Assembly (NCBI GenBank): GCA_030539295.1
Contig: JAUNSJ010000026.1
Coordinates: forward strand, 1 to 53,022
Direction: 5' to 3'
DNA length: 53,022 bases
DNA from: Planctomycetia bacterium
GTDB lineage: Bacteria > Planctomycetota > Planctomycetia > Pirellulales > Thermoguttaceae
Made by a program: the position numbers and the translations under genes. The notes under the pieces are model-generated. The model had not been told where the DNA came from. It did no database searches and saw only the letters and a program-made list of their open reading frames with translations. Below, in pieces: positions 33,536 to 42,414 of the stretch. Each line of letters opens with the position of its first letter. The first letter of the stretch is position 1.

Positions 33536-33988
33536 ATGTTAACTGAATATGTTTCGCCCCGCAATTTTCTCTTCGACTTTCGTCGTCGTATGAACGAACT
33601 CTTCTCGGACCTCACGCCGGAAATGCGACCTTCCTGGCCCTTTTCCACGCTTAGCGGAGTTCTGCCAGCGTCCAGCGTCTGGGAAACGAAGAACGCCTAT
33701 ATCATCGAAATGGCCGCACCCGGACTCACGGAAGACCAGATCGAACTCGACCTCGTTGGCAATCAACTGACCATAGAACTGGCTCAGCCGGAAGTCGACG
33801 AAACCTGGAAAAACGCCCGATATTGGCGGCAGGAGCGCTCAACAGAGGCTCAAAGCGTCAGCCTCACACTGCCCAGTGCGGTTGACGCCGCCGCCATTTC
33901 GGCTCAGGTCGATAACGGACTACTCGTTATTACCCTGCCGAAAAACGCCAAGTCGTGCGCCAAAAAAATCGCGGTCTCCAGCAAGTAG
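33536..33988 (+). CDS. Small heat shock protein Hsp20 (first copy)
   Basis: A 150-residue alpha-crystallin-family chaperone that holds unfolding proteins in the cytoplasm. The N-terminal arm (LFDFRRRMNELFSDLTPEMR) precedes the alpha-crystallin domain at about 50-140. That has NAYIIEMAAPGLTEDQIELD, a RYWRQERS segment and the closing GLLVITLPKNA. No C-terminal IxI motif is evident; the end is KKIAVSSK. AAAGGAATAAAGC precedes the ATG. A second, diverged copy begins 54 bases downstream, so the pair is likely one heat-induced operon. Confidence 0.9.
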   Translation: MLTEYVSPRNFLFDFRRRMNELFSDLTPEMRPSWPFSTLSGVLPASSVWETKNAYIIEMAAPGLTEDQIELDLVGNQLTIELAQPEVDETWKNARYWRQERSTEAQSVSLTLPSAVDAAAISAQVDNGLLVITLPKNAKSCAKKIAVSSK

Positions 33989-34042
33989 CGGGCCGTATCA
34001 AATCGTATAGGAAAGAAAGAATCAATAAACAGGAGAAAACCC

Positions 34043-34495
34043 ATGACAAATTGTGCTTGTAAAGATAGTGAATCGGGAAAAAAAGTCGCGAAAGTGAGCG
34101 GTTGCTCAAGTGAACAGGGAGCACCCGTCACGCTGCCGACGACGAATGAAACGATCCCACCGTTGGTCGATATTATCGAAACGGACAAGGATTTCATCAT
34201 TCTGGCCGATATGCCCGGCGCCGGTCCGGAAACCATTGACGTCTCCTTCGACAACGGTGAACTTACCATCTTTGGTGCCGTCGAAGACGATGCGGATAAC
34301 GAAGAGGAATGCGTTTGCGTCTGCTGCCAGTGTGAACCGGGCGACTACGCACGAAAGTTCCAGATCGGCGACGCCATCGACACCGACAATATAACCGCGA
34401 CGTTCGAAAATGGCGTCCTGGCCGTTACCCTTCCGAAACGGGAAGAGGTCCAGCCGAAAAAGATTTCCATCTCGAAACCGGAAAAAGCGGAATAA
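34043..34495 (+). CDS. Small heat shock protein Hsp20 (second copy)
   Basis: A 150-residue Hsp20 relative. The alpha-crystallin domain spans about 45-140: FIILADMPGAGPETIDVSFD, NGELTIFGAVED, YARKFQIGDAIDTDNITATF and NGVLAVTLPKREE. It differs from the first copy in a cysteine-rich acidic insert (EEECVCVCCQCEPGDY, about 93-108), which could bind a metal or respond to redox state, and in a short Cys-containing N-terminus (MTNCACKDSE). An AGGAGA motif lies about 8 bases before the ATG. It ends with KKISISKPEKAE. Confidence 0.88.
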   Translation: MTNCACKDSESGKKVAKVSGCSSEQGAPVTLPTTNETIPPLVDIIETDKDFIILADMPGAGPETIDVSFDNGELTIFGAVEDDADNEEECVCVCCQCEPGDYARKFQIGDAIDTDNITATFENGVLAVTLPKREEVQPKKISISKPEKAE

Positions 34496-34706
34496 AAACG
34501 CGTTTTTTGCTCAGCCCCAACGCTCGCCGGGTTGGAAACGGCGGGCAGGTGGGCTCTGTGGGTGGCGGGTTACAGAGGTGGCGTCTCGGCGGTGCCGGGG
34601 GTATGGTGAACCGCAAGGGGGACGTGCCTGGAGAGGCGAATATTTGCGCTGCTATTGCTGGGCCGGGCCCTGGCGAGCAGGCCCTCTTGCGCGAGTTTTT
34701 TTCCTG
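34496..34706. other. GC-rich intergenic region, no gene seen
   Basis: The stretch between the second hsp20 and the next promoter is rich in GGCGG-type words. No clear terminator stem with T-run or RNA gene could be identified. Confidence 0.35.
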
Positions 34707-34734
34707 TTGCCTTTTCACGTAATCGTGGTATAAT
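34707..34734 (+). promoter_or_regulatory. Predicted promoter for the unknown protein gene
   Basis: TTGCCT at 34707-34712 and TATAAT at 34729-34734 are 16 bases apart. Transcription would start near 34741, about 88 bases before the ATG at 34829. Confidence 0.5.
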
Positions 34735-34828
34735 ACGAGAGAAAGAATGCCCGTGCACGTGGCACGGTCAAGAGTACCCATCGAACACCCTGGCAGGCGG
34801 CCGCAGTCAAGCAGGCCGAAGATTCGTT

Positions 34829-36250
34829 ATGAACCCGATTGAGCGATTTCACATTTCCATACAACGACAGGAGGGAGGCCCGGCTATTCTTCTGACCAAG
34901 GCCAGTGCGAAGCCCTCGCCGGCAGACGAGAAGGAACTTACGAGCCGGGCACGGGCGATAAATTTTCCCACCAACGGCTATGTTTCCCCGCTGAATCTGT
35001 TTTTTCACCATCTTCCAAGCGGAGCCAGCGCCCTGGGACGTCTGCTCCCAAGCGGACCGTATGGCGCAGGCGAGCCGTTCTCACCCCGAGCCTACTCCGT
35101 GGAGTATCTGCTTATTCCGCCGGATGTTATGCGTCGCTTCGCCAATAATCCAACACTTCTGTTCCAGACCCTGCTGGAGAACGGGCAGATCGCTCCTTTT
35201 GCGGGCGGCCTTCCTGTGGCGTCCCCGGTCGAAATGGTCATTCCGGACACGCAGTTGGACGAAGCGCTACTCGACGGTCTGGCCGTTGCCCCGGGCAGTG
35301 GTCCGCTCGCCTTTCTCCTGCAGTCGGTCCTGGATTCGATCGTGACCTGTTTTACCGGTACACCTTCCCCCCTCCACCTCCTTTCGGCACTCTTTACGCT
35401 GCTCCCGGTCGACTGGCGTCCGGAGCTGACCTTTACGCTGGGCGTCCCCTTTTCCGAGGAATTTCCCTGGCGGCTGGTCTTTCTGCCTGCGGCCATGGTG
35501 TCCTCTACGGTATCCCAAGGCGGCAAGAGCACCGAGGGACCGGTTGTCCCCAAGGGCGTCCCCATCATTAATCTGGAGGAGCTTGCCCGCGCTTCCAGCC
35601 CTCCTGACGTGATTGACGGCTGGCCGCTGTTCATTCGTGAGGTCCTGGAGCAGGGCGAGTATCAATTCCTGCAAAACTGTTATGAAACGGAGTTCCCGAA
35701 CAAGGGCAAGGAAGACGACTTTGCCGGCCAACGCACTACAGTAGAAGACATAAATCATATAGGTTTTAGCTCGCTCTTTGAACTTAAGCACGTTACCGGC
35801 AAGGGGTTATCGGGTGAACGAATGCTTTTCAGCCAGCTCACCGGCCGGAAAGCGGAGCAACTGGACGCGGTCATTAATACAATGCGAATTGAGCATGAGC
35901 AGCCGCTGGCCCTGGAAGTTGGTGACGGCCGTATTCTCTCCCCGTACCAGCAGTTAGTGGCGTCGTGGCCCAGTCGGGACACGGAACTTTTGCGATTCGA
36001 TTCGCTCCTTGCGCACGCTCTTGATGGTGACTTCGGTGCTTTGGAGACCTTGCGCAAAATATGGAACTCTCTGGTGACCTCGGGTGAGGAATCCTTATTT
36101 TGGATGATACGCGAGGAATATGCGCACTACATACAGAGTTACCTGCTGTGCGAGTCGGAGCGAAGTGAGTCGCGCAGTGTGAATAAGTCGTTCCACGCGC
36201 TGGAGATTCTCGAAATGCTCTTTGAAAAGGCGGTCAGGCGTCCGGAATAA
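34829..36250 (+). CDS. Unknown cytoplasmic protein
   Basis: A 473-residue protein without signal peptide or membrane segments. The frame is open from 34655, but the earlier part crosses the promoter, so the ATG at 34829 is preferred. The N-terminal 200 residues (ERFHISIQRQEGGPAILLTK; NLFFHHLPSGASALGRLLPS; EYLLIPPDVMRRFANNPTLL) resemble beta-rich regions of bacterial GTPase-associated proteins of the GAP1-N type, but this is a weak impression. The C-terminal half is helical. No catalytic motif is seen. It is flanked by hsp20 and fasciclin genes that suggest no pathway. Confidence 0.7.
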   Translation: MNPIERFHISIQRQEGGPAILLTKASAKPSPADEKELTSRARAINFPTNGYVSPLNLFFHHLPSGASALGRLLPSGPYGAGEPFSPRAYSVEYLLIPPDVMRRFANNPTLLFQTLLENGQIAPFAGGLPVASPVEMVIPDTQLDEALLDGLAVAPGSGPLAFLLQSVLDSIVTCFTGTPSPLHLLSALFTLLPVDWRPELTFTLGVPFSEEFPWRLVFLPAAMVSSTVSQGGKSTEGPVVPKGVPIINLEELARASSPPDVIDGWPLFIREVLEQGEYQFLQNCYETEFPNKGKEDDFAGQRTTVEDINHIGFSSLFELKHVTGKGLSGERMLFSQLTGRKAEQLDAVINTMRIEHEQPLALEVGDGRILSPYQQLVASWPSRDTELLRFDSLLAHALDGDFGALETLRKIWNSLVTSGEESLFWMIREEYAHYIQSYLLCESERSESRSVNKSFHALEILEMLFEKAVRRPE

Positions 36251-36423
36251 TTTACCACTGTTTCTCTCTGTTGTCCAGTTGACCTATCTTGTCTCCGTAG
36301 CGGTTTCCGAACCGGGAAGTTGTAGAACTTCTTTTTTGGGAACCGCTCTTTCCCAAACCAAACGGCAACTGTCCGCCTCGTTTTCGGCGGGTGTCACCCA
36401 TACCTTGAAAGAAAGGAACAACA

Positions 36424-37272
36424 ATGACAACAACAGAAAAATGCACAACAGGCCACTGCTTGGGTAAGTGGACCGCTCTGACCCTGGTGATCGTGCTTGC
36501 CCTGGCCGTCGTGGGCTGGGCCACTCTGGAGCAGAGAAAGAATATTCTCAAGACGGCGGAAGGAATGGAAAGCTGCTCCACGTTCGTGGAATGCGTGCGC
36601 AAGGCCGGACTGGCCAACGTCCTTGAGAAGGATGGCCCCTTCAGCGTTTTCGCGCCGACCGACGAGGCTTTTAGCAAGATAGGTAAAGAGCAGTTGACCC
36701 AGCTCCTGGATAACAAGTCGGCCCTGACCGCTCTGCTCCTGTATCACCTGGTCCCCCGCGCAATGAACGTCGACGAAATGAACAATATCGAGGACTGCAT
36801 GACTTGCACCGTTCCCCAGACGGCGATTCCGTGCTCCCAGCACACCTACGGCAAGGCAAAATTGATTCGCTCCGCCGTCCCCTGCACCAACGGGGTCATT
36901 TATGTAATCGACTCGGTTCAGGTCCCCCCCTTTATGGCCGGTGAAGACGATACACTCGACGCGACCGAGCTGACCGTAATCGAGACTCTTACCCCCGAGA
37001 ACACCACGTCGGCCGCGGAGAACAAATCCAGCGGTACCGGGACTGTCCTGCAAAAGGGAGCCGCCGAGAAAGCCGACAGCAGTCAGAACACGACCGCTGG
37101 TGCTGACACGGAAAAAGGCAGTGTCGAACGAGTGGGCGAAAAAATTGACAATCAGGTCGAGCGTGTGGAAGGGGCACTGAAGCGAGGCGCCGAGAAGGTG
37201 GAAGAATATTTCAATCCGTCCAGCGAGCCTGTAGAGCCGAAGCCCAGCGAAACCGCGCAGCCGAATCCGTAA
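36424..37272 (+). CDS. Membrane-anchored fasciclin-domain protein
   Basis: A 282-residue protein. One N-terminal transmembrane helix (about 20-36, LTLVIVLALAVVGWATL) works as an uncleaved anchor or signal. A fasciclin (FAS1/BIgH3) domain follows at about 45-165: FVECVRKAGLANVLEKDGPF, SVFAPTDEAF, LLYHLVPRAMNV and NGVIYVIDSVQVPP. The C-terminal 100 residues are low complexity and charged, with a helical segment (GEKIDNQVERVEGALKRGAE) and a proline-rich end. FAS1 domains mediate adhesion. AAGAAAGGAAC precedes the ATG. The six cysteines in the FAS1 region are more than usual. Confidence 0.88.
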   Translation: MTTTEKCTTGHCLGKWTALTLVIVLALAVVGWATLEQRKNILKTAEGMESCSTFVECVRKAGLANVLEKDGPFSVFAPTDEAFSKIGKEQLTQLLDNKSALTALLLYHLVPRAMNVDEMNNIEDCMTCTVPQTAIPCSQHTYGKAKLIRSAVPCTNGVIYVIDSVQVPPFMAGEDDTLDATELTVIETLTPENTTSAAENKSSGTGTVLQKGAAEKADSSQNTTAGADTEKGSVERVGEKIDNQVERVEGALKRGAEKVEEYFNPSSEPVEPKPSETAQPNP

Positions 37273-37279
37273 TACCGAC

Positions 37280-37306
37280 GCGATTCCCCACAACTGCGGG
37301 AATCGC
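37280..37306 (+). terminator. Hairpin after the fasciclin gene
   Basis: GCGATTCCC at 37280-37288 pairs perfectly with GGGAATCGC at 37298-37306, 7 bases past the stop codon. No T-run follows, so termination may be partial or Rho-assisted. Confidence 0.5.
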
Positions 37307-37764
37307 CTTCGCAAGCAGACAACAACCATGAGCGGCTGCCTCCGCGCGCGGCAGAGTGCTCGTGACAACAGCATCGCAAACGGCTTTGACTGCCGGCCAC
37401 GCACGAGGCCCGCTGCGATGATATATGGAAGCATCTGGCACAACTTCTGTTCCGGGTGCTTTTTTCATTTTTCTTGACCCACGCGACCGGCTCGCCAAGG
37501 CATGTTCTCCATAACACCGGCGCAGAACGTGTTTTTACGGCCGGCCGGGTAACGGAACCGGTCTGTAAAACCAGCGATAGGCTTGCGTTAGAGATGATCA
37601 AGGAAAACTTCGAAAAAAAATCGAAAAAAATCGGGGGAAGTGGGGTCCCGGGGGAGACGAATTTTCTTTTTTCCGTTATAATAGTAGGTGTAAAATGACG
37701 TCATGCCAATCGAGCGACGTTGTATGCCCTGATTATTGTAAATAGAAAATGAAAGGATTACCCC
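37307..37764. other. Intergenic region, no gene seen
   Basis: About 460 bases without a supported frame. It holds a repeated TCGAAAAAAA word (about 37610-37630) and a TATAAT at 37677-37682 without a good -35, possibly the promoter of the zinc-ribbon/Mfd/ExbD series. Confidence 0.4.
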
Positions 37765-38463
37765 ATGAGTACGCGATATACCGTGACCTGTTCCTGTGGC
37801 CAAACGCACCCGGTGGAGATCTCGCAAGCGGGCGCGGACCTGCCCTGTTCCTGTGGCGCGACCGTTAAGGTTCCCAGTATGCTGAAACTTAAAAAGCTTC
37901 CTCTATGGCAAGAGGAGGAATCGCAACCGCGTGTGGCTGAGCCTGTTGTGGCTGCGGGTCAAACGGTGCGTATCTCGCCGCTGGCCGGTAACCGGTTGGG
38001 CATTCTTTTGGTCGGGGTCCTGCTGACCGCGGCGTGTGCATTCTTTCTCTATCGACATGTCTCGCGACCGCCCATGCTCGTTCAGGTCTTCTTTAAGCAG
38101 ACTTCTTTTGCCAGTGGCGATACCATCGTGCGGCGGAATTCCTCTCCCGTAACGCAGGAAGACTATGATTTTTTCCTCCTTCGCGACCCTGGCACCAACC
38201 AGACATATATTATAAATGACTCGGTTATCGATGTTATGGCCCCGTTTGTGGCGTACACCTACTTCGACGTCCTGCGTAACGGACTCGACTTGAGTGATAA
38301 TTTTAAAGACAATTTCGACGATATACGCAATCTGCATCGCATAGCGACCTGGGCCTGGACGCTCGGACTGTGTATTTCGGTCCTCGTTTGCGCCGTTCCG
38401 TGGCTACTCCCGCGACGCCAAAGGACGGTCGGCGCGATTCGCGGAGCCCAATGGACAAAATAA
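37765..38463 (+). CDS. Membrane protein with N-terminal zinc-ribbon-like segment
   Basis: A 232-residue protein of unknown function. The N-terminus (about 8-33) has two CxC pairs, TCSCGQTHPVEI and DLPCSCGATVKVP, forming a possible zinc ribbon facing the cytoplasm. A first transmembrane helix is at about 77-93 (LGILLVGVLLTAACAFFLY). An extracytoplasmic loop of about 100 residues follows, then a second helix at about 197-215 (TWAWTLGLCISVLVCAVPWL). AAAGGATTACCCC precedes the ATG. Its end overlaps the likely start of mfd by 13 bases. Confidence 0.75.
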   Translation: MSTRYTVTCSCGQTHPVEISQAGADLPCSCGATVKVPSMLKLKKLPLWQEEESQPRVAEPVVAAGQTVRISPLAGNRLGILLVGVLLTAACAFFLYRHVSRPPMLVQVFFKQTSFASGDTIVRRNSSPVTQEDYDFFLLRDPGTNQTYIINDSVIDVMAPFVAYTYFDVLRNGLDLSDNFKDNFDDIRNLHRIATWAWTLGLCISVLVCAVPWLLPRRQRTVGAIRGAQWTK

Positions 38464-41400
38464 CCATGCCTGCGGATGACCTGTCCGCTGTCTGCCCACT
38501 CGTGGCAGAGCTAAAATCCCGAATGCTAAAAAATGACTCAATGGCGCCCGCACTGTCCCGATTGAGTCAGGGTGAGTCCGTCTGTATCGATGGCCTGCAG
38601 GGATCGGCCGGCGCACTGCTCGGCGCCACGTTGCTCGATGAGCTGCGCCGACGTCATGAGAAACAGATCCTGCTTGTCGTCGCGCCGACGGCCGGCGAAG
38701 TCGACGCTCTGGCCGAAAATTTCGCACTCTTCTCCCAGCTTCCGCTCGAAGTCTTTCCCCTCTTGCCCGAAGTGCTCTCGCAGAAGGAAAACGAATTCTT
38801 TGTCCCGGAAGACGTCCCCTATGGTACGCGTCTGCGGTGCATTAAGAATCTTTCCGGCAACCTGTCAGGCGAGCCATCCATGGCCATTCTGGTAACCTCG
38901 GTCCCGGCACTGCTGGCCCCCGTCCCCGGTCGACAGGATATTGCGGATAATACCCTGTCCATCGTCGTGGGGCACGAAGTCGACCGGGAATCTCTGCTCT
39001 CCTGGCTTACCGCGTTCGGATTTGCCTCGACCTCGGCCGTTACACTGCCCGGTGAATTCTCTGTGCGTGGGGACCTGGTCGATATTTTTCCGTGTGACCG
39101 CAAGGAGCCGGTGCGTGTGGAGTTTTTCGGCGATACGGTCGAGTCGATTCGTCCCTTTGAAATCGCGTCGCAGCGGTCAACCGGGTCACTCGACCGGCTC
39201 GACCTGTGCCGACTGCGTCTTTTTTCCCACGTCAGTGGCACGTTTACGGAGCATCTTCCGAAAGAGACGACGGTCTTTCTGGCGGATACCCCGCGCGTCA
39301 TGCGTGAAATTCAGCGCCTGATCGCAGCCCCGCGACCCGGAACAGCCAATCGGCCCGAAACATCACAGTCGGCGGCCGATGTCATGAACGCCCTGTATCG
39401 ATTTCCCACGATCCACGCGGTCCCCTTTGCCGACGGGACCGAGGTTGCCTCACTGCGGTTTTCGCTCAACACGCAGAGTGTCGACCGGTTTCGTGGCAAT
39501 ATTCAGGACGTCTTTACACAGGAGCAGAATCTCGACCCTGCGAGCAAAGTCTACCTCTTTTGCCAGACCCAGGGCGAGAAGAACCGGCTGGACGAAGTGC
39601 TCTCCGCCACGCCGGTCGCAAAGCGTAAGAAACTCATTACGACGGTTGGTCGGCTCTCGGAAGGTTTTCAGTGGCCCGACGAGAACTTGATGGTTCTCAG
39701 TACGGTTCAGATTTTCGGTCGTCTTGCCCGAGGCCCGGCGCGACCGCGTACCATGTCGAAAACGATCGATTCCTTTCTCGACCTCACGCCCGGCGATCTG
39801 GTGATTCATGTCGGCCATGGCCTGGCCCGATTCCGGGGCCTGAAGACCATTAAGAAGGCACAGTTGGAAGAAGAGCATCTTGAACTCGAGTTCGCCGATA
39901 AAGTTTCTCTGTACGTACCGACGTCGAAGATACACCTGGTTCAGAAATACGTAGGTTCCGGCAAGAAGAATCCGCGTCTGGCCAAGATTAACGGCACACT
40001 GTGGCTCAAACAGAAAAAAGAGGTTCAGGAAGCGGTCTTTAGTCTCGCGGCGGAAATGCTCGATGTAGCCGCCGCTCGTAATGCGCTCGAAGGGATTGCC
40101 TTTCCGGCGGATACCCCTTGGCAAAGCGATTTCGAAACCAGTTTCCCATTCTGCGAAACAGACGACCAGCTTGCGGCAATCGAAGCGATCAAGCGGGACA
40201 TGGAAGGAACTCGGCCCATGGACCGCCTGCTCTGCGGGGACGTCGGATTCGGCAAGACGGAAGTCGCTATGCGGGCTGCCTTTAAGGCCGTCGCGGCCAA
40301 TCATCAGGTGGCCGTTCTCGTGCCGACGACCGTCCTGGCAGAACAGCATTACCGTGTCTTTCGCGACCGCATGAGCACATTTCCCGTCTCCATAGAAGTC
40401 CTCTCACGATTTACCACCGCGCGCGAGAAAAGGAGTATACTCGACCGACTCGCAAGCGGGAAACTCGATATCGTTATTGGCACTCATGCCCTGACCCGCA
40501 GCGACATTCCGTTCGCCCGACTGGGCCTGGTCGTGATCGACGAAGAGCAAAAATTCGGCGTCTCCGATAAGGAGCAGCTCAAAAAAATACGAAACCTGGT
40601 CGATGTCCTCACGATGACCGCCACCCCCATTCCTCGCACACTTCATTTTTCGCTCGTGGGGCTTCGCGATATCTCCAATCTGGAGCACGCGCCGGAGAAC
40701 CGACTCCCGGTCAAGACGCAAATCATTCGGTACGACGAAGATTTCATACGCAAAGCCATCCTTCGTGAGTTAAACCGGAATGGGCAAGTTTATTATGTTC
40801 ACAATCGCGTATCCGATATCGAAAGTGTAGCCGCGAAACTGCGCGAGATTGTGCCGGAAGCGAGGATTGGTGTGGGCCATGCGCAAATGTCAAACGAGGA
40901 GCTGGAAGATGTCATGCGCAACTTCGTTCTGCGCAAATACGATGTCCTCCTGTGTACGACGATTATCGAAAGCGGATTTGACATTCCAAACGCGAATACG
41001 ATTTTTATCGACCGGGCAGACCGGTTCGGCCTGGCGGAACTGCATCAGTTGCGGGGACGCGTCGGCCGCGACCGGTATCAGGCCTGGTGTTACCTCCTCT
41101 TGGGCCGACATCAGGTGCTCACGCCCGACGCGTCGAAACGCCTGGCCGCCATATCCGAATACAGTCATCTCGGCGCGGGATTTCAGATTGCCATGCGCGA
41201 CCTGGAAATTCGCGGCGCTGGTAATATCCTCGGGACCCAGCAGAGCGGTCATATTGCGACCGTGGGCTATGAAATGTACTGCGATTTCCTTGACAGCGCC
41301 GTTCGGGCCTTAAAGAAAGAGCCGCCCCGCATTGCGATCGAAATGGAAATCGACTTGCCGGGCGTGGCCGTTATTCCCCACTCCTATATTGCGGACCAGC

Positions 41401-41807
41401 GAGCGAAAATCGACGTCTACCGCCGCCTCCTTCGCGCCGTGACTCTCGAAGAATGCAACGATATGCGCACGGAACTCGTCGACCGGTTCGGTCCGTGTCC
41501 CCCGGAAGTTACCCGACTCCTGCTCTTCTCACGCATTCGCGTCTGTGCCTACCGCTGGCGCGTTCGTTCCATACGACTGGCCAACGAGACCGGAACTCCC
41601 TACCTGCTCGTGAAATTCCATGTGACCGAACTTATGTACCGGCTACGCGACTTGCTTAAACCGCACCAGGTACCACTTCGGCCCACGGACGAGCAGACTG
41701 CCTATATTCCCGTGCCGCCCTCTTATATTGCCAAGGACCCCAACGACCCCAACGTGGTATTATCCGAATTCGTCTACCATATTTTCAGTCTGGAGCAACC
41801 GTCGTGA
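38451..41807 (+). CDS. mfd: Transcription-repair coupling factor Mfd
   Basis: A 1118-residue Mfd. It removes RNA polymerase stalled at DNA damage and recruits UvrA. The N-terminal UvrB-like module is at about 20-350. The RNA polymerase-interacting CarD-like domain is near 450-520 (LTPGDLVIHVGHGLARFRG). The RecG-like translocase has Walker A GDVGFGKTE, motif II DEEQKFGV, motif III TATPIPRTL, HNRV, and the late LRGRVGRDRYQAWCYLLL. The TRCF C-terminal domain follows (IDVYRRLLRAVTLEE). The frame is open from 38370, but the ATG at 38451 has GGAG about 8 bases upstream and is preferred; an ATG at 38466 is also possible. Its TGA overlaps the GTG of exbD (GTGA). Confidence 0.95.
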   Translation: MDKITMPADDLSAVCPLVAELKSRMLKNDSMAPALSRLSQGESVCIDGLQGSAGALLGATLLDELRRRHEKQILLVVAPTAGEVDALAENFALFSQLPLEVFPLLPEVLSQKENEFFVPEDVPYGTRLRCIKNLSGNLSGEPSMAILVTSVPALLAPVPGRQDIADNTLSIVVGHEVDRESLLSWLTAFGFASTSAVTLPGEFSVRGDLVDIFPCDRKEPVRVEFFGDTVESIRPFEIASQRSTGSLDRLDLCRLRLFSHVSGTFTEHLPKETTVFLADTPRVMREIQRLIAAPRPGTANRPETSQSAADVMNALYRFPTIHAVPFADGTEVASLRFSLNTQSVDRFRGNIQDVFTQEQNLDPASKVYLFCQTQGEKNRLDEVLSATPVAKRKKLITTVGRLSEGFQWPDENLMVLSTVQIFGRLARGPARPRTMSKTIDSFLDLTPGDLVIHVGHGLARFRGLKTIKKAQLEEEHLELEFADKVSLYVPTSKIHLVQKYVGSGKKNPRLAKINGTLWLKQKKEVQEAVFSLAAEMLDVAAARNALEGIAFPADTPWQSDFETSFPFCETDDQLAAIEAIKRDMEGTRPMDRLLCGDVGFGKTEVAMRAAFKAVAANHQVAVLVPTTVLAEQHYRVFRDRMSTFPVSIEVLSRFTTAREKRSILDRLASGKLDIVIGTHALTRSDIPFARLGLVVIDEEQKFGVSDKEQLKKIRNLVDVLTMTATPIPRTLHFSLVGLRDISNLEHAPENRLPVKTQIIRYDEDFIRKAILRELNRNGQVYYVHNRVSDIESVAAKLREIVPEARIGVGHAQMSNEELEDVMRNFVLRKYDVLLCTTIIESGFDIPNANTIFIDRADRFGLAELHQLRGRVGRDRYQAWCYLLLGRHQVLTPDASKRLAAISEYSHLGAGFQIAMRDLEIRGAGNILGTQQSGHIATVGYEMYCDFLDSAVRALKKEPPRIAIEMEIDLPGVAVIPHSYIADQRAKIDVYRRLLRAVTLEECNDMRTELVDRFGPCPPEVTRLLLFSRIRVCAYRWRVRSIRLANETGTPYLLVKFHVTELMYRLRDLLKPHQVPLRPTDEQTAYIPVPPSYIAKDPNDPNVVLSEFVYHIFSLEQPS

Positions 41808-42223
41808 AATCACCTCAACACCTTAAACCGAAATCGTTCGCTATGAACATGACGCCCATGATCGACGTCGTCTTCCTGCTCATTATCTTCTTTATCATCT
41901 CAAGTTCCATGATTAAGCAGGAAGCGGCGATGAAACTGGACCTGCCTGTGGCGGCAACAGGCGAACAGGCAACGGCAGAAGCGACTTCGGCAAAAGTCGT
42001 TATCAATATAGACGCAAGCGGTCAAACCTTTCTCGGCACCCGGCCCCTTGCCATAGACGACTTGCGTCAGGAATTGATTCGGCAGCGGCAAGAGAGTTCG
42101 CTGCCCCTGGCCATTCGGATTCGTACCAGCCGGGAAGTCCCGTACGCACAAATTGAACCGGTCCTCGTTGCCTGTACCCAGGCCGGCGTGGGTGATGTCT
42201 CTTTCGCCGTCTACGATGAGTGA
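41804..42223 (+). CDS. ExbD/TolR-family biopolymer transport protein
   Basis: A 139-residue inner-membrane protein with a short cytoplasmic N-terminus, one transmembrane helix (about 21-35) and a periplasmic domain. MNMTPMIDVVFLLIIFFIIS has the conserved Asp of proton-driven ExbD/TolR proteins. The start is a GTG that overlaps the mfd stop (GTGA), so translation is coupled to mfd. ExbD normally works with ExbB and a TonB-like protein, but neither is nearby, so the partner must be elsewhere. The mfd-exbD order is unusual. Confidence 0.9.
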   Translation: MKSPQHLKPKSFAMNMTPMIDVVFLLIIFFIISSSMIKQEAAMKLDLPVAATGEQATAEATSAKVVINIDASGQTFLGTRPLAIDDLRQELIRQRQESSLPLAIRIRTSREVPYAQIEPVLVACTQAGVGDVSFAVYDE

Positions 42224-42414
42224 CACGACGTTCCGATTCTAACCCAAAGTATCTCGTGCAGTTACAATTCCAAGAGAAGAAACAGACGCCTGAATTCCGG
42301 GCTGATCTAAAAAAATAGGGGATAACACCCTTACGAATGCTACCCCCCGAGAGGAATCGTACTATACAGTTTTCCACCCGCTACGATCGTCGGAAACTGC
42401 GAACAGGGACACAA

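Noticed and set aside
39450..40349. 299-codon minus-strand frame inside mfd
   Set aside because: The opposite strand encodes conserved Mfd motifs, so this is a shadow frame.
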